Shown: positions 1-9,633 of the stretch, piece after piece
Numbering within the stretch: the stretch's first letter is position 1
Layout: each line of letters starts with the position of its first letter
The notes under the pieces: generated by a model
Seen by the model: only the letters and a program-made list of their open reading frames with translations
Databases searched by the model: none
What the model was told of the DNA's origin: nothing
Source of the DNA: Mytilisepta virgata
Taxonomy: Eukaryota > Mollusca > Bivalvia > Mytilida > Mytilidae
Length of the DNA: 64,000 nucleotides
Reading direction: 5' to 3'
Assembly (NCBI GenBank): GCA_028015205.1
Contig: CM051516.1
Coordinates: 37,400,230-37,464,229, forward strand
Translations under genes and position numbers: made by a program

Positions 1-518
1 CTGAAGCATGGGCTTTGGACATTATCCTACCAATTTATAAAAATAAAGGTGACCCACATAATCCTGATTCATACAGAGGTATAACCTTAGTGTCATGTGT
101 TGGAAAAATATTTACTGCAATTATTAATTGTAGACTTACAAAATATGCCAATCTTTTTTATGTAATTACTAATGTGCAAGCTGGCTTTAGAAAGGGTTAT
201 TCCACCCTTGACAATATTTTCTGTTTACATGTCCTAATTCAACTACATTTATCACTTAGAAAAAATTATTTTGTACATTTATAGATTTTAAGAAGGCATT
301 CGATACTGTTTGGAGACAAGGGCTATGGGGGAAATTGATAAAAAATAATGAAACTGAGAAAATTTTAAGAGCAATCTATAATGTGTATGATAATATCAAA
401 TCTTGTGTAAAAAAGGGGAATGATATTTCGGGATTTTTCGTCAGGGAGAAAATTTATCAACTTTTCTATTTCTATTTTTCAGTCCGATCTAGAAGAGTTC
501 TTATTCCAAAATAACGTC
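1..518 (+). pseudogene. LINE reverse transcriptase fragment, cut at both ends
   Basis: This is part of the RT domain of a non-LTR retrotransposon. Visible blocks are the LPIYKNKGDP region, SYRGITLVSCVGKIF, the QAGFRKGYST block and then, after a frameshift near 284, a FIDFKKAFDTVW-like block, the metal-binding aspartate region of palm motif A. It is nearly identical to 6105-6634, so both are copies of one family. The left end is the window edge. Homology stops abruptly at about 518, inside the coding region, so the copy is also 3' truncated. It is dead, because the frame breaks between the fingers and motif A. Confidence 0.85.
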
Positions 519-1039
519 AATTCGAATACCAAACATCTATAACTCGTGACCGAATAACACTAATAATTCACTCATGTGCATTCGTAAATTAATGTTTTGT
601 TCTATAACTGGTTGTGGAATTTTAGATATTGGCATTTAAAGATTAGTTAACTATAAATCTTTTTCAGTCTTATAAACTTGTGGTTGTTTTCTTAAAAAAA
701 AAATAACCGAATATAAAATTTAATGTGATCAAGGATTATTAATTCGGTGTGGTTCAATAAATTCAATGGGAGTATAAGTAAGTTAATCGAAATCAAGGTT
801 AGGCAAACCGCATTAAAGTTTTAAAAATTGAGCCATAAAATAGATACAAGTTTCTGGTTTGTCTGTATTGGCCATAAAATTAGTACTCAAAACTTTAATG
901 GTAAAAAAAAATAACGACATTCTCTGGAAGTATCTCCGTCGTGCATAGTTCTGTTTTAAGATGCTTTCGGTTTTACTATTTGGGGGTTAGTTTTTGCATT
1001 TGAATCTGATGCCAACGTTTTGATTTATTTGTCAGATAT
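519..1039. other. No gene seen; decayed repeat
   Basis: AT-rich sequence without a believable coding frame. Around 905-1020 it carries a degenerate 'cgtcgtgcatagttctg' passage that recurs near 3465-3550, so it is probably an old dispersed repeat lying downstream of the minus-strand gene. Confidence 0.5.
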
Positions 1040-1309
1040 TCAAATTTTTACCTTAGCATGCTGATGAAACATATTATGCAAATACATGTATACAGCTCGT
1101 ACAATAGGAATATTAAATTTTGTTTGTACTTCATATATTACCTCTGTTTCTTTCTCGTCGTTTGCAAATAATGCTGTGTAACTGATGAAAGATTTACTCC
1201 CTACTTCCTGTGTTTGTGTAAAGAGCTCTTGATCTTGTAGTAGTTTTTGGATCGACTCCATGTTCGGGATTTCAAAAGTTTGAAATGTATTTCCCATATA
1301 TTTTCCAGT
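1040..1309 (-). CDS. Terminal coding exon of an unrecognised gene
   Basis: Read on the minus strand, a 'ttttttcag' acceptor opens this exon at 1309. It codes for 89 residues and ends at TGA (1040-1042). The acceptor is in phase 0, which fits the phase-0 donor of the exon at 3682-3849. The peptide is charged and mixed, with QKLLQDQELFTQTQEVG and a tail ending HQHAKVKI. I see no membrane segment or known motif and do not recognise the family. The match of acceptor, open frame and donor phase across 2.4 kb is the main reason to believe it. No polyadenylation signal stands out immediately downstream. Confidence 0.6.
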   Translation of the reverse strand, partial: TGKYMGNTFQTFEIPNMESIQKLLQDQELFTQTQEVGSKSFISYTALFANDEKETEVIYEVQTKFNIPIVRAVYMYLHNMFHQHAKVKI

Positions 1310-2099
1310 CTGAAAAAATGGATTATTATGGGTATTTTAAAAATAAGCATTAAGTAGATAACAAGCATGTGTTAATATGCAATCATTTTATATGCGTTAA
1401 CCAAGGCGATATTCGTTTTCCATACATAAACAAGAGTGTTAATGAATGAACTAAAATTAACAGATGCTCTTATTGACAATTAATGCCCCTGTCTGACCTA
1501 CACACCCCGAGATACTTGTACTTTACAACAAATGATGAGTCGTTAATCGACTAATTGTCCACATCTTGGGCATCAAAATTTACATCATAAAATATAAGTT
1601 GAAACCTTTGTTGGTGGTCTCCCGTTAGGGTCCAATAGGAGTATCATCTCTGTTGCTAGCGTGAAATGAATGTTATGAAGAGTGCGATTAAAACAATCAC
1701 GAGTAGCCATGTCCTTGGATGATTTTGGCTGTATCCTTTAGGTCATTTTGTTATTTGTATTTGCTTTTAAACTTGGCTAAATCATTGTTTCCGCTTTAAT
1801 CATTGAGCATAAACATGTACATCTTGCGTAACAAAGTTGGTAACATAGAGTATTAATAATTATCACTATGGATACCACAGCTTGTGGATTCCTAGTCTAT
1901 ATTACTATCACAAGCTAAGTTGATAATACAATTCTATCGTGAAATGGACACTTTTAAATTTTATATTTTTGTAGAAACTGAAGAGTATACTCCTCGTGGA
2001 TCTCTCTGCCGTTAGATTTTTCATATGATCATTGTGGCATTTAAATTTTCCTCTTTATGTTTTGTTTTATTGTATTTGCTTTCAACATTTCAGGCTTTG

Positions 2100-2700
2100 A
2101 GCACAAGGGACAAGTAAAAAGGACAAATATCCCTAAGGAGCAATAAAAAAACATAATCCATTGAACAGACAAACCCGGGAAGAAAAATGAATAACCACAA
2201 GCACAACAAATAAACACAGAAAACTAAAAAAACAATGAACAACACGGACTCCTATAAAAACCAGGAGTGAACCCATGTGCTACGGAAGGGTAAGCAGTTC
2301 CTGCTCCGTATACGGCAACCGTTGTGAAGTTCAACAAATTAAATCCGGGGGAAGTCACAAATCGGTGGAGGCACATGAAAGGTTACGACAGTGGGAACAG
2401 GTCCAACATCATCTTAGATATTGTAACACTGTAATGGTCAATCAATTCGTGATGACGACCGTAAAATTTCCTAAGTGATGACATCAACTTATCCCTGATA
2501 AAACCTTGGTTAAGAAGCTTTTGTGACAGGAGTAATCCTCTTTGTCGAAAGTCAGGGTAACTCACGCATGCCCTTGAAAACCGGATAAGCTGAGAAACGT
2601 AGCCGCCATATGCAGGCGATGCTGGTATATTGTTACTCAAGAAGGGAAAATTAACAATAGGAAAGTTGAAGTCATCACGTTTGTCATAACGTTTTGTCTT
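2100..2700 (-). pseudogene. C-terminal end and 3' UTR of a YIDD-type reverse transcriptase element
   Basis: Minus-strand codons from about 2700 down to 2383 read through a DKRDDFNFPIVNFPF-like stretch, then SNNIPASPAYGGYVSQLIR and SLRKFYGRHHELID, to a stop. The segment 2100-2383 is the matching 3' untranslated end, with the conserved 'ggaagggtaagcagttcc' patch at 2285-2302. The same protein and UTR occur at 58025-58885 on the plus strand, where the catalytic YIDD is present. The SQLIRYxRAC-like block resembles the thumb region of Penelope-like RTs, so I place the family near that lineage, tentatively. Confidence 0.75.
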
Positions 2701-2989
2701 AAATCATGGACGAAAAATCCACATGTCGTGAATCAAAATCATGAAACTTTTAGTAAATTCAGGTTTAAATTTTATATTTATAATTTACGCCTATGTTTTC
2801 TATCTGATAAGTGAGTCATATAATTACGAAAATATTTTGAAGACTACAAATGGCTTAGTTTTATGAGGTTGGTCAAATGATTATTTCACAGTATGATTTT
2901 TGTACGATCAATATATCATTTCAAAATTAGAACTACATCTCCGGGATGCCAAACGGTAACTTTTCCTTAACTTAATTCATCATTAAAAG

Positions 2990-3310
2990 GACAAATATAC
3001 CGAAAAAGCAAACAAAAAAAAACAAACAAACAAACACAATCCATTATACAGACAAACCTGGGAAGACAAATGAACAACCACAAGCACACCAAATAAACAC
3101 TGAAAACTAAAAAACAATGAACAACACGGACTTCCATAAAAACCAGGAGTGAACTCAGGTGCTCCGGAAGGGTAATCAGTTCCTGCTCAGATACGGCACC
3201 CGTCGTATTTAAACACTGTAATGGGCAATCAATTCGTAATAACGACCGTGAAATTTCCCAAGTGATGACATAAACGTATACATGATAAAACCCTGGTTAA
3301 GCAACTTTTG
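2990..3310 (-). repeat. Second 3' end of the YIDD RT element
   Basis: Sequence matching 2140-2510 with gaps: the 'cagacaaacctgggaag' UTR tract, the 'ccggaagggtaatcag' patch and a remnant of the KFYGRHHELID-coding region in a decayed frame. It lies just beyond the better copy at 2100-2700 in the same orientation, so it is either a separate insertion or a partial duplication. Confidence 0.7.
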
Positions 3311-3681
3311 TGACAGCAAACATTTATTATCGAAACTGAGTCGAAATCGATGCTGGTGGACTCCAAGTCCCCGAGGGTAAGACCAGATAGTTTACTAGCC
3401 CGAAATTGATACTTTAAATTTATTGATACAAAAATTTTAAATTTCGTGAAACTAACTAGTATCTCTCTCGTGCATAGCTTTGTCCTTTGATGGTTTTTGG
3501 CGTAACACTTTTGGTAATTTTGACATTTTGCTCTTCAACGTTTTGTAGTATTGTTTTGGTTATCATATTGTAGGCCTTGAGCATATGGGTTGCAAATCAA
3601 CGATATGCGCACATCTTTACATCAAAATTGGTATCAAAGAATTGATTTATCATACATGAAATAAGTTTTAAAAATTCATAC

Positions 3682-3849
3682 CTGCACAGCATGGATATCT
3701 TTAATCTTACTCCATGTATTCTTATCTTTAGCAGAGTTGTTTGTTGCTGCAGCCTCTGTTGAGTTTTCTGTCGTATTATTCTGGTTAATTTGTTGTGGAA
3801 ACTGTTGCGGTGGACCTTTGACAGTTGGTTCTACGTTATTACTTGAAGT
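3682..3849 (-). CDS. Penultimate coding exon of the minus-strand gene
   Basis: A polypyrimidine-rich acceptor ending 'tttaaag' opens the exon at 3849, and a GTATGA donor (3676-3681) closes it after GCTGTGCAG. The 168 bases give 56 open codons that join in frame to the exon at 1040-1309. The peptide is low-complexity and hydrophilic (Asn, Gln, Thr and Pro rich, with GPPQQFPQQINQNNTTEN) and ends KDKNTWSKIKDIHAVQ. It looks like a disordered linker before the terminal domain. The function is unknown. Further 5' exons must lie at higher coordinates; candidates are at 8992-9483. Confidence 0.6.
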
Positions 3850-3970
3850 CTTTAAAAGATCGAAATAAAAATAAACACACTATATTGTCTCTTGTCTACT
3901 TATACTTGACAACATTATTTCCGCGAGCATTTAGTTCTTGACGATAATTTCAAAATTGATAAAAAGAAAA

Positions 3971-4261
3971 CTATCTGAGCATTCGCCAAGAAATAGAAAC
4001 ATCTGAATAGTTGCGAAATTCGAAAGTAGGAAGGATAGAAATACAGTGCTGAGAGCAGCCCCAGAAAAACTTAAAGAAACGAGGTATAGCGCTTTCGAAC
4101 AATTCCCCACAGAGGTCATGGAGCGAAGAAAAATTCTTTGGCCAATCTTCAAACGTGAACAAAGGCTATTAAAAAATGTTCGATTCAATGCAGATTCAAT
4201 GAACTTTATGTTAATGGGAGGCGAAACTGTCCAGAAGATGTGATCCATGAACAGCAAACGC
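3971..4261 (+). pseudogene. LINE ORF1 remnant
   Basis: The frame with SRKDRNTVLRAAPEKLKETR and then SAFEQFPTEVMERRKILWP and MGGETVQKM resembles the conserved C-terminal half of LINE ORF1 proteins in molluscs and other animals, where the 'LKGT-Y-V-E-FP-EV-ERR-L-P' pattern recurs. Only this segment survives and the N-terminal part is not visible. In known LINEs the ORF1 product binds the element RNA. Its position directly upstream of the endonuclease supports the call. Confidence 0.65.
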
Positions 4262-4427
4262 GCACTCAGAATTTTCAAGGTGATTGTAGACTACAGTTCC
4301 AACACTTCCATGCAAATCCAAATCAATGTTTTGGACCCCCTCAGTTTCCACCTCCTAATGGGGCAATGGGGCGTCATTAGGACAGGCCTACAAGAGGACA
4401 GTGTATTGATCACAATGTGATACCGAA

Positions 4428-5260
4428 AAACTTGAATGACCTCAAAATTTCCTGTCTGAATGTACGTGGTCTGAAAAATAAATTATTATATAATGAATTC
4501 AATGATTTGATAGTCACATATGATATTAATATATTTATTTAATCAAAAACCGATGATCTAGATGTTTTGAATATACCGATGATCTAGATGTTTTGAATAT
4601 AGTTACAGTTGGTATTCTAAAAATAGGAAAAAATGTTAAAAAAAATATCTGGTGGTATCACTGTTATTTTAAGGTCATCATTGAAAAATAAATTTAAGAT
4701 AATAGAAAATGCTTCAGAATTTGTGTTATGGTTAAATTTTGATTTGCACAGAGAACAGTTTTCTAATTTACTGTGAGGACGCATTTATATATCCCCTGAG
4801 GGTTCAAAATATTTGTCAAATAATGCATTTAAAGAGATTGAAAGTGAATTAATAGATTTAAAAAATGAGAATTCTTTGTGTACACTTGTTGGTGATTTTA
4901 ATGCTAGAAGTGGTACCTTATCTGATTATACTTTTCCTGATGATGATCTGCTGCAGCCTTTGAATTTTGATAATATTAATAGTCTTACTGAACATATGTA
5001 TGATTTTCAAAAACTTATTTCGCAAAAAGTGCCCTTGGAAAGATCAAGTGAAGATCAAGGTCGTATTAATTCTTATGGTTACAAAATTATAACACTATGT
5101 AAAAACAATAATTTATATATTGCAAATGGAAGAGTTGGTAAAGATGTTGTTGTAGGTAAATCTACATGTAAGGAAACCAGTCTTAAAGATTATTCATTGT
5201 GTTGTCAGATTTGTCGCCCTATATTTCCGATTTTTGTGTCCATGATTTTGACCCTTTGAT
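4428..5260 (+). pseudogene. LINE endonuclease domain, interrupted
   Basis: The start reads LKISCLNVRGLKNK, the usual N-terminus of an APE-like endonuclease. An in-frame TAA follows near 4541. Further on come SGGITVILR, a second in-frame stop near 4773, LVGDFNARSG (active-site D and N) and INSYGYKIITLCKNNNLYIA, then GKSTCKETSLKDYSL, where the final catalytic aspartate and histidine region is garbled. A 27-bp direct duplication ('accgatgatctagatg...') at about 4550-4602 adds local damage. The domain nicks target DNA in active elements; this copy cannot. Confidence 0.75.
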
Positions 5261-5394
5261 ATCTGATGTACACTGTAGATTACAGATCACTTTCTCGATT
5301 TTGTCAACAAATTCTCGTTTACATAACAATACAATGAATAGCACAACAAAACATGTTAATTTGTTAAGACAATTGAGAATGAATATTAGTAGCT

Positions 5395-6640
5395 GATTTA
5401 TTAGAAAAATGTGGTGGTTTGGATGTTACTAATGATTATTTTCAAACAGATTTAGACAATTATGTTGAAAATGTAAAAGAAATTTTTATCACGGCCGCTA
5501 AAAAATCCTTTGGTAGTCAAAATATAGGCAACTTTCCCAAACGAACCTTTGATAAACCGTGGTTTGGAAAAAGCTGCCGAGAAAAACGGAAAAAAATTCA
5601 TAATGCGAAGAAAAAACATACGGAATGTAAATCAGAGAAAACTCGAATTGAGTTGAAATATGCTAGTAAAGCATATAAATCGGAAATAAACAAATGTTTT
5701 CAAGAGCTTCAGTTTAAATTTGAAAACGATCTGCGTGAAAAATATGAGAATGAACCGAAAGATGTGTGGAAAATTCTAAATAATTTAAATAAATCAGCTG
5801 GAAATGATCCACGTATATCAACTGATGAGTTATACGATTACTTTAAAAATATGAATACAGATGTTGAAAATAATGATGAGAGTAAAAATTTTGAAATTCC
5901 TGAATGTAACATTGAACTAGTAAATGAAATTTTAAAGGGAGCAATATCTGAGGATTAAATTTTATCTGTGGTTAAAGAATTAAAAAATAATAAAGCTCCA
6001 GGTTTTAACAATATCGTAAACGAATACATTAAATCTACGATTCACTTATTTTTGCCATTACATTAAAATTATTCGATAAAATTTTGGATACTGGTATTAT
6101 TCCTGAAGCATGGACTTTGGGCATAATCCTACCAATTTATAAAAATAAAGGTGACCCACATATTCCTGATTCATATAGAGGTATAACCTTAGTGTCATGT
6201 GTTGGTAAAATATTTACTGCAATTATTAATTGTAGACTTACAAAATATGCCGATCTTTTTTATGTAATTACTGATGTGCAAGCTGGCTTTAGAAAAGGTT
6301 ATTCTACCCTTGACAATATTTTCTGTTTACATGTCTTAATCCAAATACATTTATAACTTGGAAAAAAATTATTTTGTACATTTATAGATTTTAAGAAGGC
6401 TGTTCGATACTGTTTGGAGACAAGGGGGAAATTGATAAAAAAAATAATGTTAATGGGAACATTTTAAAAGTAATGTATAATATGTATGACAATATCAAAT
6501 CTTGTGTAAAAAAGGGAATAATATTTCGGGATTTTTTTCGTGTGAAACCTGGGTTCGTCAGGGAGAAAATTTATACCCTTTTCTATTTTCTATTTTTCTG
6601 TCCGATCTAGAAGTTTTTATTCCAAAATAACGTCAAAGGT
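5395..6640 (+). pseudogene. LINE linker and reverse transcriptase N-terminal half
   Basis: A lysine-rich linker (PWFGKSCREKRKKIHNAKKK and KDVWKILNNLNKSAG) leads to a stop at 5956, then VVKELKNNKAPGFNNIVNEY, a further stop, and ILDTGIIPEAW, LPIYKNKGDP and SCVGKIF. A frameshift near 6355 precedes the FIDFKKA block, whose next aspartate is lost to another frameshift, and VRQGENLxPFLFSIFLSDLE ends the recognisable palm. These are fingers and palm blocks of a non-LTR RT. The YADD box does not appear. The 6105-6634 part duplicates 1-518. Confidence 0.8.
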
Positions 6641-6729
6641 CTTGAAACAGTATCTTCATATTGTCAAGAGCATCTAAGAATATATCTTTTAATACCGGAA
6701 ATTGTCAATTATGGTTGTGGTTTTTGCAA

Positions 6730-7735
6730 AAAGAAAATGTAATAAAAATTATAACTTCCAAATTCGTATACATAACTGGGTTTATCGTTTAATTATAATG
6801 GTAAATTTACACTGGCGAAAAAGAAGCTCGTAGATCAAGCTCAAAAAGCTCTATACGCTTTGTATAAAAAATAAGGAAATATTTCTATTGCTATTGACCT
6901 TCAATTTAAATTATTTAATTCTTTGATACAACCGATATTACTGTACTCGTGTGAGGTGTTGGGGTTTGAAAATAATGCTTTTCTGGAAAAAATACATCTC
7001 CAATTGTTGAAGAGAATACTGGGTGTAAGACTTAGTACGACTAATTTTATGGTGTATGGGGAAACAGGTCGCTATCCTCTGGAAATCAAAATAAAAACAA
7101 GGTTTCTTAATTTTTGGTCGAAACTGTTGAGTAATAGTGATAAGCTTTCGGGTATGGTGTATCAACTGTTATATAAAATGCACATTTCAGAATTATGTAA
7201 CTCTTCTATTGTAAATTGTATTAAATTCATATTGGATAATGCAGATTTGTGTTATGTATGGAACAGTCAGTGTCCTCTGTCAACTTTGGATGTAAAATTT
7301 AACGTTCGTCAAGTTCTATGTGATCAATTTATTCAAAAATGGATCAGTGAGATAGGCAACTCTTCTAGAGGTCAAATTTACTCAAGTTTTAAACATCAAT
7401 TTGGCCTTGAAAATTATTTGATCAAATTAAACAAGAACCACAGAATTAATACTAGTATATGTAAATTGCGTTGTTCAAACATTAGATTTTCTATTGAGAC
7501 TGGTCGCTGGAACAATACTCCAAGAGAAGAGAGATACTGTGTTCTTTGCGATAGCAGATCAATAGGAAATTAATTTCACTATCCTGGAATTACAAATAAC
7601 AGAGCTAAATACATAGCAAACTATTTCGTGACAAATCCCAGAGAAGATAAAATGTTTGGCTTATTTTCTTTATGCAGTGTTAAAGTCTTAAATAATATCT
7701 CAATCTTTTTGCAGAAAATCTCTGAATATTTATAG
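6730..7735 (+). pseudogene. LINE C-terminal domain
   Basis: After the missing catalytic box the frame resumes with LGLSFNYNGKFTLAKKK, then a long open stretch from 6923 to 7572 containing QPILLYSCEVLGFENNAF and FSIETGRWNNTPREERYC with a C-x2-C pair (CVLCD). Past the stop at 7570 the same family pattern continues as YIANYFVTNPREDK. In related elements this region is a zinc-knuckle tail that closes ORF2. The best-preserved part of the element is therefore 3', as expected of LINEs. Confidence 0.75.
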
Positions 7736-7884
7736 AATGAAATTTTCTTTCTATACACACTCGCTGTTCTATCACATATGTTTTGTAATGTACTTGTATA
7801 TATGCTCCGTTCTCTCTGTTCACCATTTGTATTGTATTTGATATGTACATTTGCCTCTCGCTACAGTGTATACTGTCTGAGAGT

Positions 7885-7912
7885 AAAATAAAATCTTGAA
7901 ATCTTGAATAGT
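7885..7912 (+). terminator. LINE 3' end: poly(A) signal plus short repeat
   Basis: An AATAAAAT signal directly precedes two and a half copies of an 8-9 bp 'atcttgaa' repeat. Tandem short repeats rather than a long poly(A) tail are typical of several APE-type LINE clades. No target duplication was identified with the poorly defined 5' end. Confidence 0.55.
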
Positions 7913-8509
7913 AAAGACAATATCTTATTATTTCAGGTTGATATATCCAACTTTACCTGAGAAAGTTTACTCAAACTTTCAATATTGTTTCAATTGAAAA
8001 TTCTTGACTTGTTCCAATGGTACAAAGGGGTCCTTTGTTGTCCATAAATATGTAGAATAAAGAAATACACAAAACAGAAGTTAAAAAATTGATACTTACA
8101 TTATTATGACTGGGTCCTACAACCATATATGAAACCGATAAGTGAAAACAGAAGATCACAAAAAATTCTCAATTTCATGCATGCGTTAAGTTTTAAAATC
8201 TTAGTTTATTTCTGATTAGGGATCTCCAGGAACATTTAAACAATTACAAATAATCTATATAAGCAAAATCAAAATATTGAAGAGAAATTTCAATGAAATT
8301 AGAGTTTGAACAAGTGCTCTTAACTTATTAAAAACTACACTGCTATGTGTTTCCAGGTGATACATGTAACCAATCCTGCCTTTATTATTTTACTAACTGT
8401 TTGAGCCTGCCTTGTCGCCACATTTAAAAATAAAATACATGAAATAGTTATTCTCTGACTGGTTTGTCGATATTCTCGTTCTCTGATTGGTCGATTAAAG
8501 CTATTTGAA
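7913..8509. other. Mostly intronic or intergenic; possible micro-exons not resolved
   Basis: On the minus strand, GTAAAG at 7951-7956 and GTAAGT at 8094-8099 are good-looking donors preceded by very short open stretches (7957-7975 and 8100-8116) whose phases would join each other and the 3682-3849 exon. Exons of 17 and 19 bases are too small to accept without transcript data. The rest is AT-rich and featureless. Confidence 0.3.
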
Positions 8510-8770
8510 GATTTACGGGAAGTGTTAGGTCTGGTGAGGTGTCATGTCAGGTGATGTATCAATTATTCGAGAAAGAAGTGAAATCTAACATAAGTTATTT
8601 AGTCTTATACACAAGATAGAAACATTTTTATCGGCCAATCAATTCGTGATGACGATCGTACAACTTTTGGAGTGATGAAATTAGAAGAGACTGAACATAC
8701 CCCTGTCTTAGAAGTTTATGTGACATTTATCTCGCCCTGCCGAGGAAATCGACGAGAATAAGCAAGGGTT
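8510..8770 (-). repeat. Degraded 3' piece of the YIDD RT element
   Basis: The passage 'ccaatcaattcgtgatgacg' at 8636-8655 is the reverse of the region coding for GRHHELID in the better copies at 2383-2700 and 58025-58885. The flanks also match the degenerate copy at 27290-27910. All frames are broken. Confidence 0.55.
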
Positions 8771-8991
8771 CCACAAACGATTTGGTCTCAAAATCGTATC
8801 CAATCGTATAGGTATAACATTGATACCTTGCCTCAAAGAAGTTAGAATGTCAATATAATACATATTATAACGTCCATTTAAAGCAAATTGTTGAAAGAGC
8901 TAGAAACACAGAATCTTACTTCGGCAGCATTTGATTATCATATTTCTACAGTCATGACAGTCTCGCTAAGATTTGAAATAAGAAGCTTGTA

Positions 8992-9082
8992 CTATCTCGA
9001 CAGCATAAATATATTATTATCAACTGCTTGAACAGAAGATTCTGTATTTCCTTCAGTCATCGCTGAATCAAAACGATCTAAT
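8992..9082 (-). CDS. Exon-like ORF, possible terminal exon
   Basis: On the minus strand a 'ttctgcag' acceptor at 9083-9085 is followed by one open frame only, reading LDRFDSAMTEGNTESSVQAV and ending LSR then TAG (8992-8994). It needs two carried bases from an upstream exon. It may be an alternative last exon of the same gene as 1040-3849 or a separate gene. No known motif; function unknown. Confidence is low because its phase does not fit either neighbour at 9195-9296 or 9361-9483. Confidence 0.35.
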
Positions 9083-9194
9083 CTGCAGAATAAGATGAAA
9101 CAACGTATGTATGTTGCATGATAAACCAACCCATATAATGTACATGTACACGTTATACATGTAATACTGAACATAATACAAAATACAAGGCACC

Positions 9195-9296
9195 TTATTG
9201 CAATTCATAATCTTCATTTTGAACGTCTTCGATGCTTAAGTTAGTTAAATTCTGATATTCCACAAGATCAAGCCGACGCCAAGCATCATCATTTAA
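9195..9296 (-). CDS. Exon-like ORF ending in a stop
   Basis: Minus-strand acceptor 'ataatacag' then a phase-0 frame reading LNDDAWRRLDLVEYQ and ending EDYELQ-TAA. The other two frames are closed at once, so if this is coding it either ends here or a donor lies earlier. The composition (acidic, Leu and Asn rich) looks protein-like. Neighbouring candidate exons have phases that do not fit, which suggests alternative ends, a pseudogene, or a wrong boundary. Confidence 0.35.
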   Translation of the reverse strand, partial: LNDDAWRRLDLVEYQNLTNLSIEDVQNEDYELQ

Positions 9297-9360
9297 CTGT
9301 ATTATACTTTATGCATTATAAATAACAAATTCGAAACAAAAGCAATCAAGTAATTGTTAC

Positions 9361-9483
9361 CATTTATCATGGAAGAAGGCATCATATTTCCTTTGATTTC
9401 AAGGACATCGTTATCTGATAACAGTGAGGCCAGCTGGAAATTAACTGGATACAGAACTTCTATTTTCGTTCTAAAATATCTAT
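9361..9483 (-). CDS. Candidate internal exon of the minus-strand gene
   Basis: A good acceptor ('atattttacag', 9484-9486) and a GTAACA donor (9355-9360) bracket 123 bases with a single open frame: RYFRTKIEVLYPVNFQLASL, then DVLEIKGNMMPSSMIN. It takes one carried base and leaves one. The peptide resembles a folded domain rather than linker, but I do not recognise it. It lies 150 bp from the left end of the 6.1 kb palindrome, so that element would sit in the next upstream intron or in the 5' flank. Confidence 0.45.
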
Positions 9484-9627
9484 CTGTAAAATATTAGTTA
9501 GAATTGAAATATTTAAAATACTTTTATCATATACTTGTGTAAAATATTACTTAAATTTTACAGTTCAGTAACATTCAAAAATATTGAAAGGCTATGAAAG
9601 GATTATAAAGTTTATTAACCAGATTCC

Positions 9628-9633
9628 TACGAA
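9628..9633. repeat. Left target-site duplication TACGAA
   Basis: The six bases directly left of the terminal AGTAGTATATGGG are TACGAA and are repeated exactly at 15728-15733, right of the opposite terminus. This fixes the outer boundaries of the palindrome. Confidence 0.9.

Larger units (their letters stand above)
1310..3681 (-). other. Intron of the minus-strand gene, filled with retroelement debris
   Basis: Inferred intron between the 3682 donor (GTATGA on the minus strand) and the 1309 acceptor. Apart from two fragments of a YIDD-type RT element (2100-2700 and 2990-3310), listed separately, I see no coding sequence. The rest is AT-rich. Confidence 0.5.
3960..7912 (+). mobile_element. Near full-length, inactivated APE-type LINE
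   Basis: In order this holds a remnant of ORF1 (nucleic-acid-binding protein), an apurinic-endonuclease-like domain, an RT domain and a cysteine-containing C-terminal domain, then a 3' end with AATAAAAT and the short repeat 'cttgaaatcttgaa'. The order is that of known APE-type non-LTR elements. Several stops and frameshifts interrupt it. The RT palm segment that should carry the catalytic YADD (expected around 6650-6730) is missing or collapsed. It sits between the 3682-3849 exon and the exon-like pieces beyond 8.9 kb, consistent with insertion in an intron. The clade is not settled; a relative of the CR1/L2/I groups is possible from the repeated 3' end. Confidence 0.8.

Noticed and set aside
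7957..8116. Micro-exons of 19 and 17 bases on the minus strand
   Set aside because: Donors look good and phases would fit, but exons this short cannot be supported by sequence alone.
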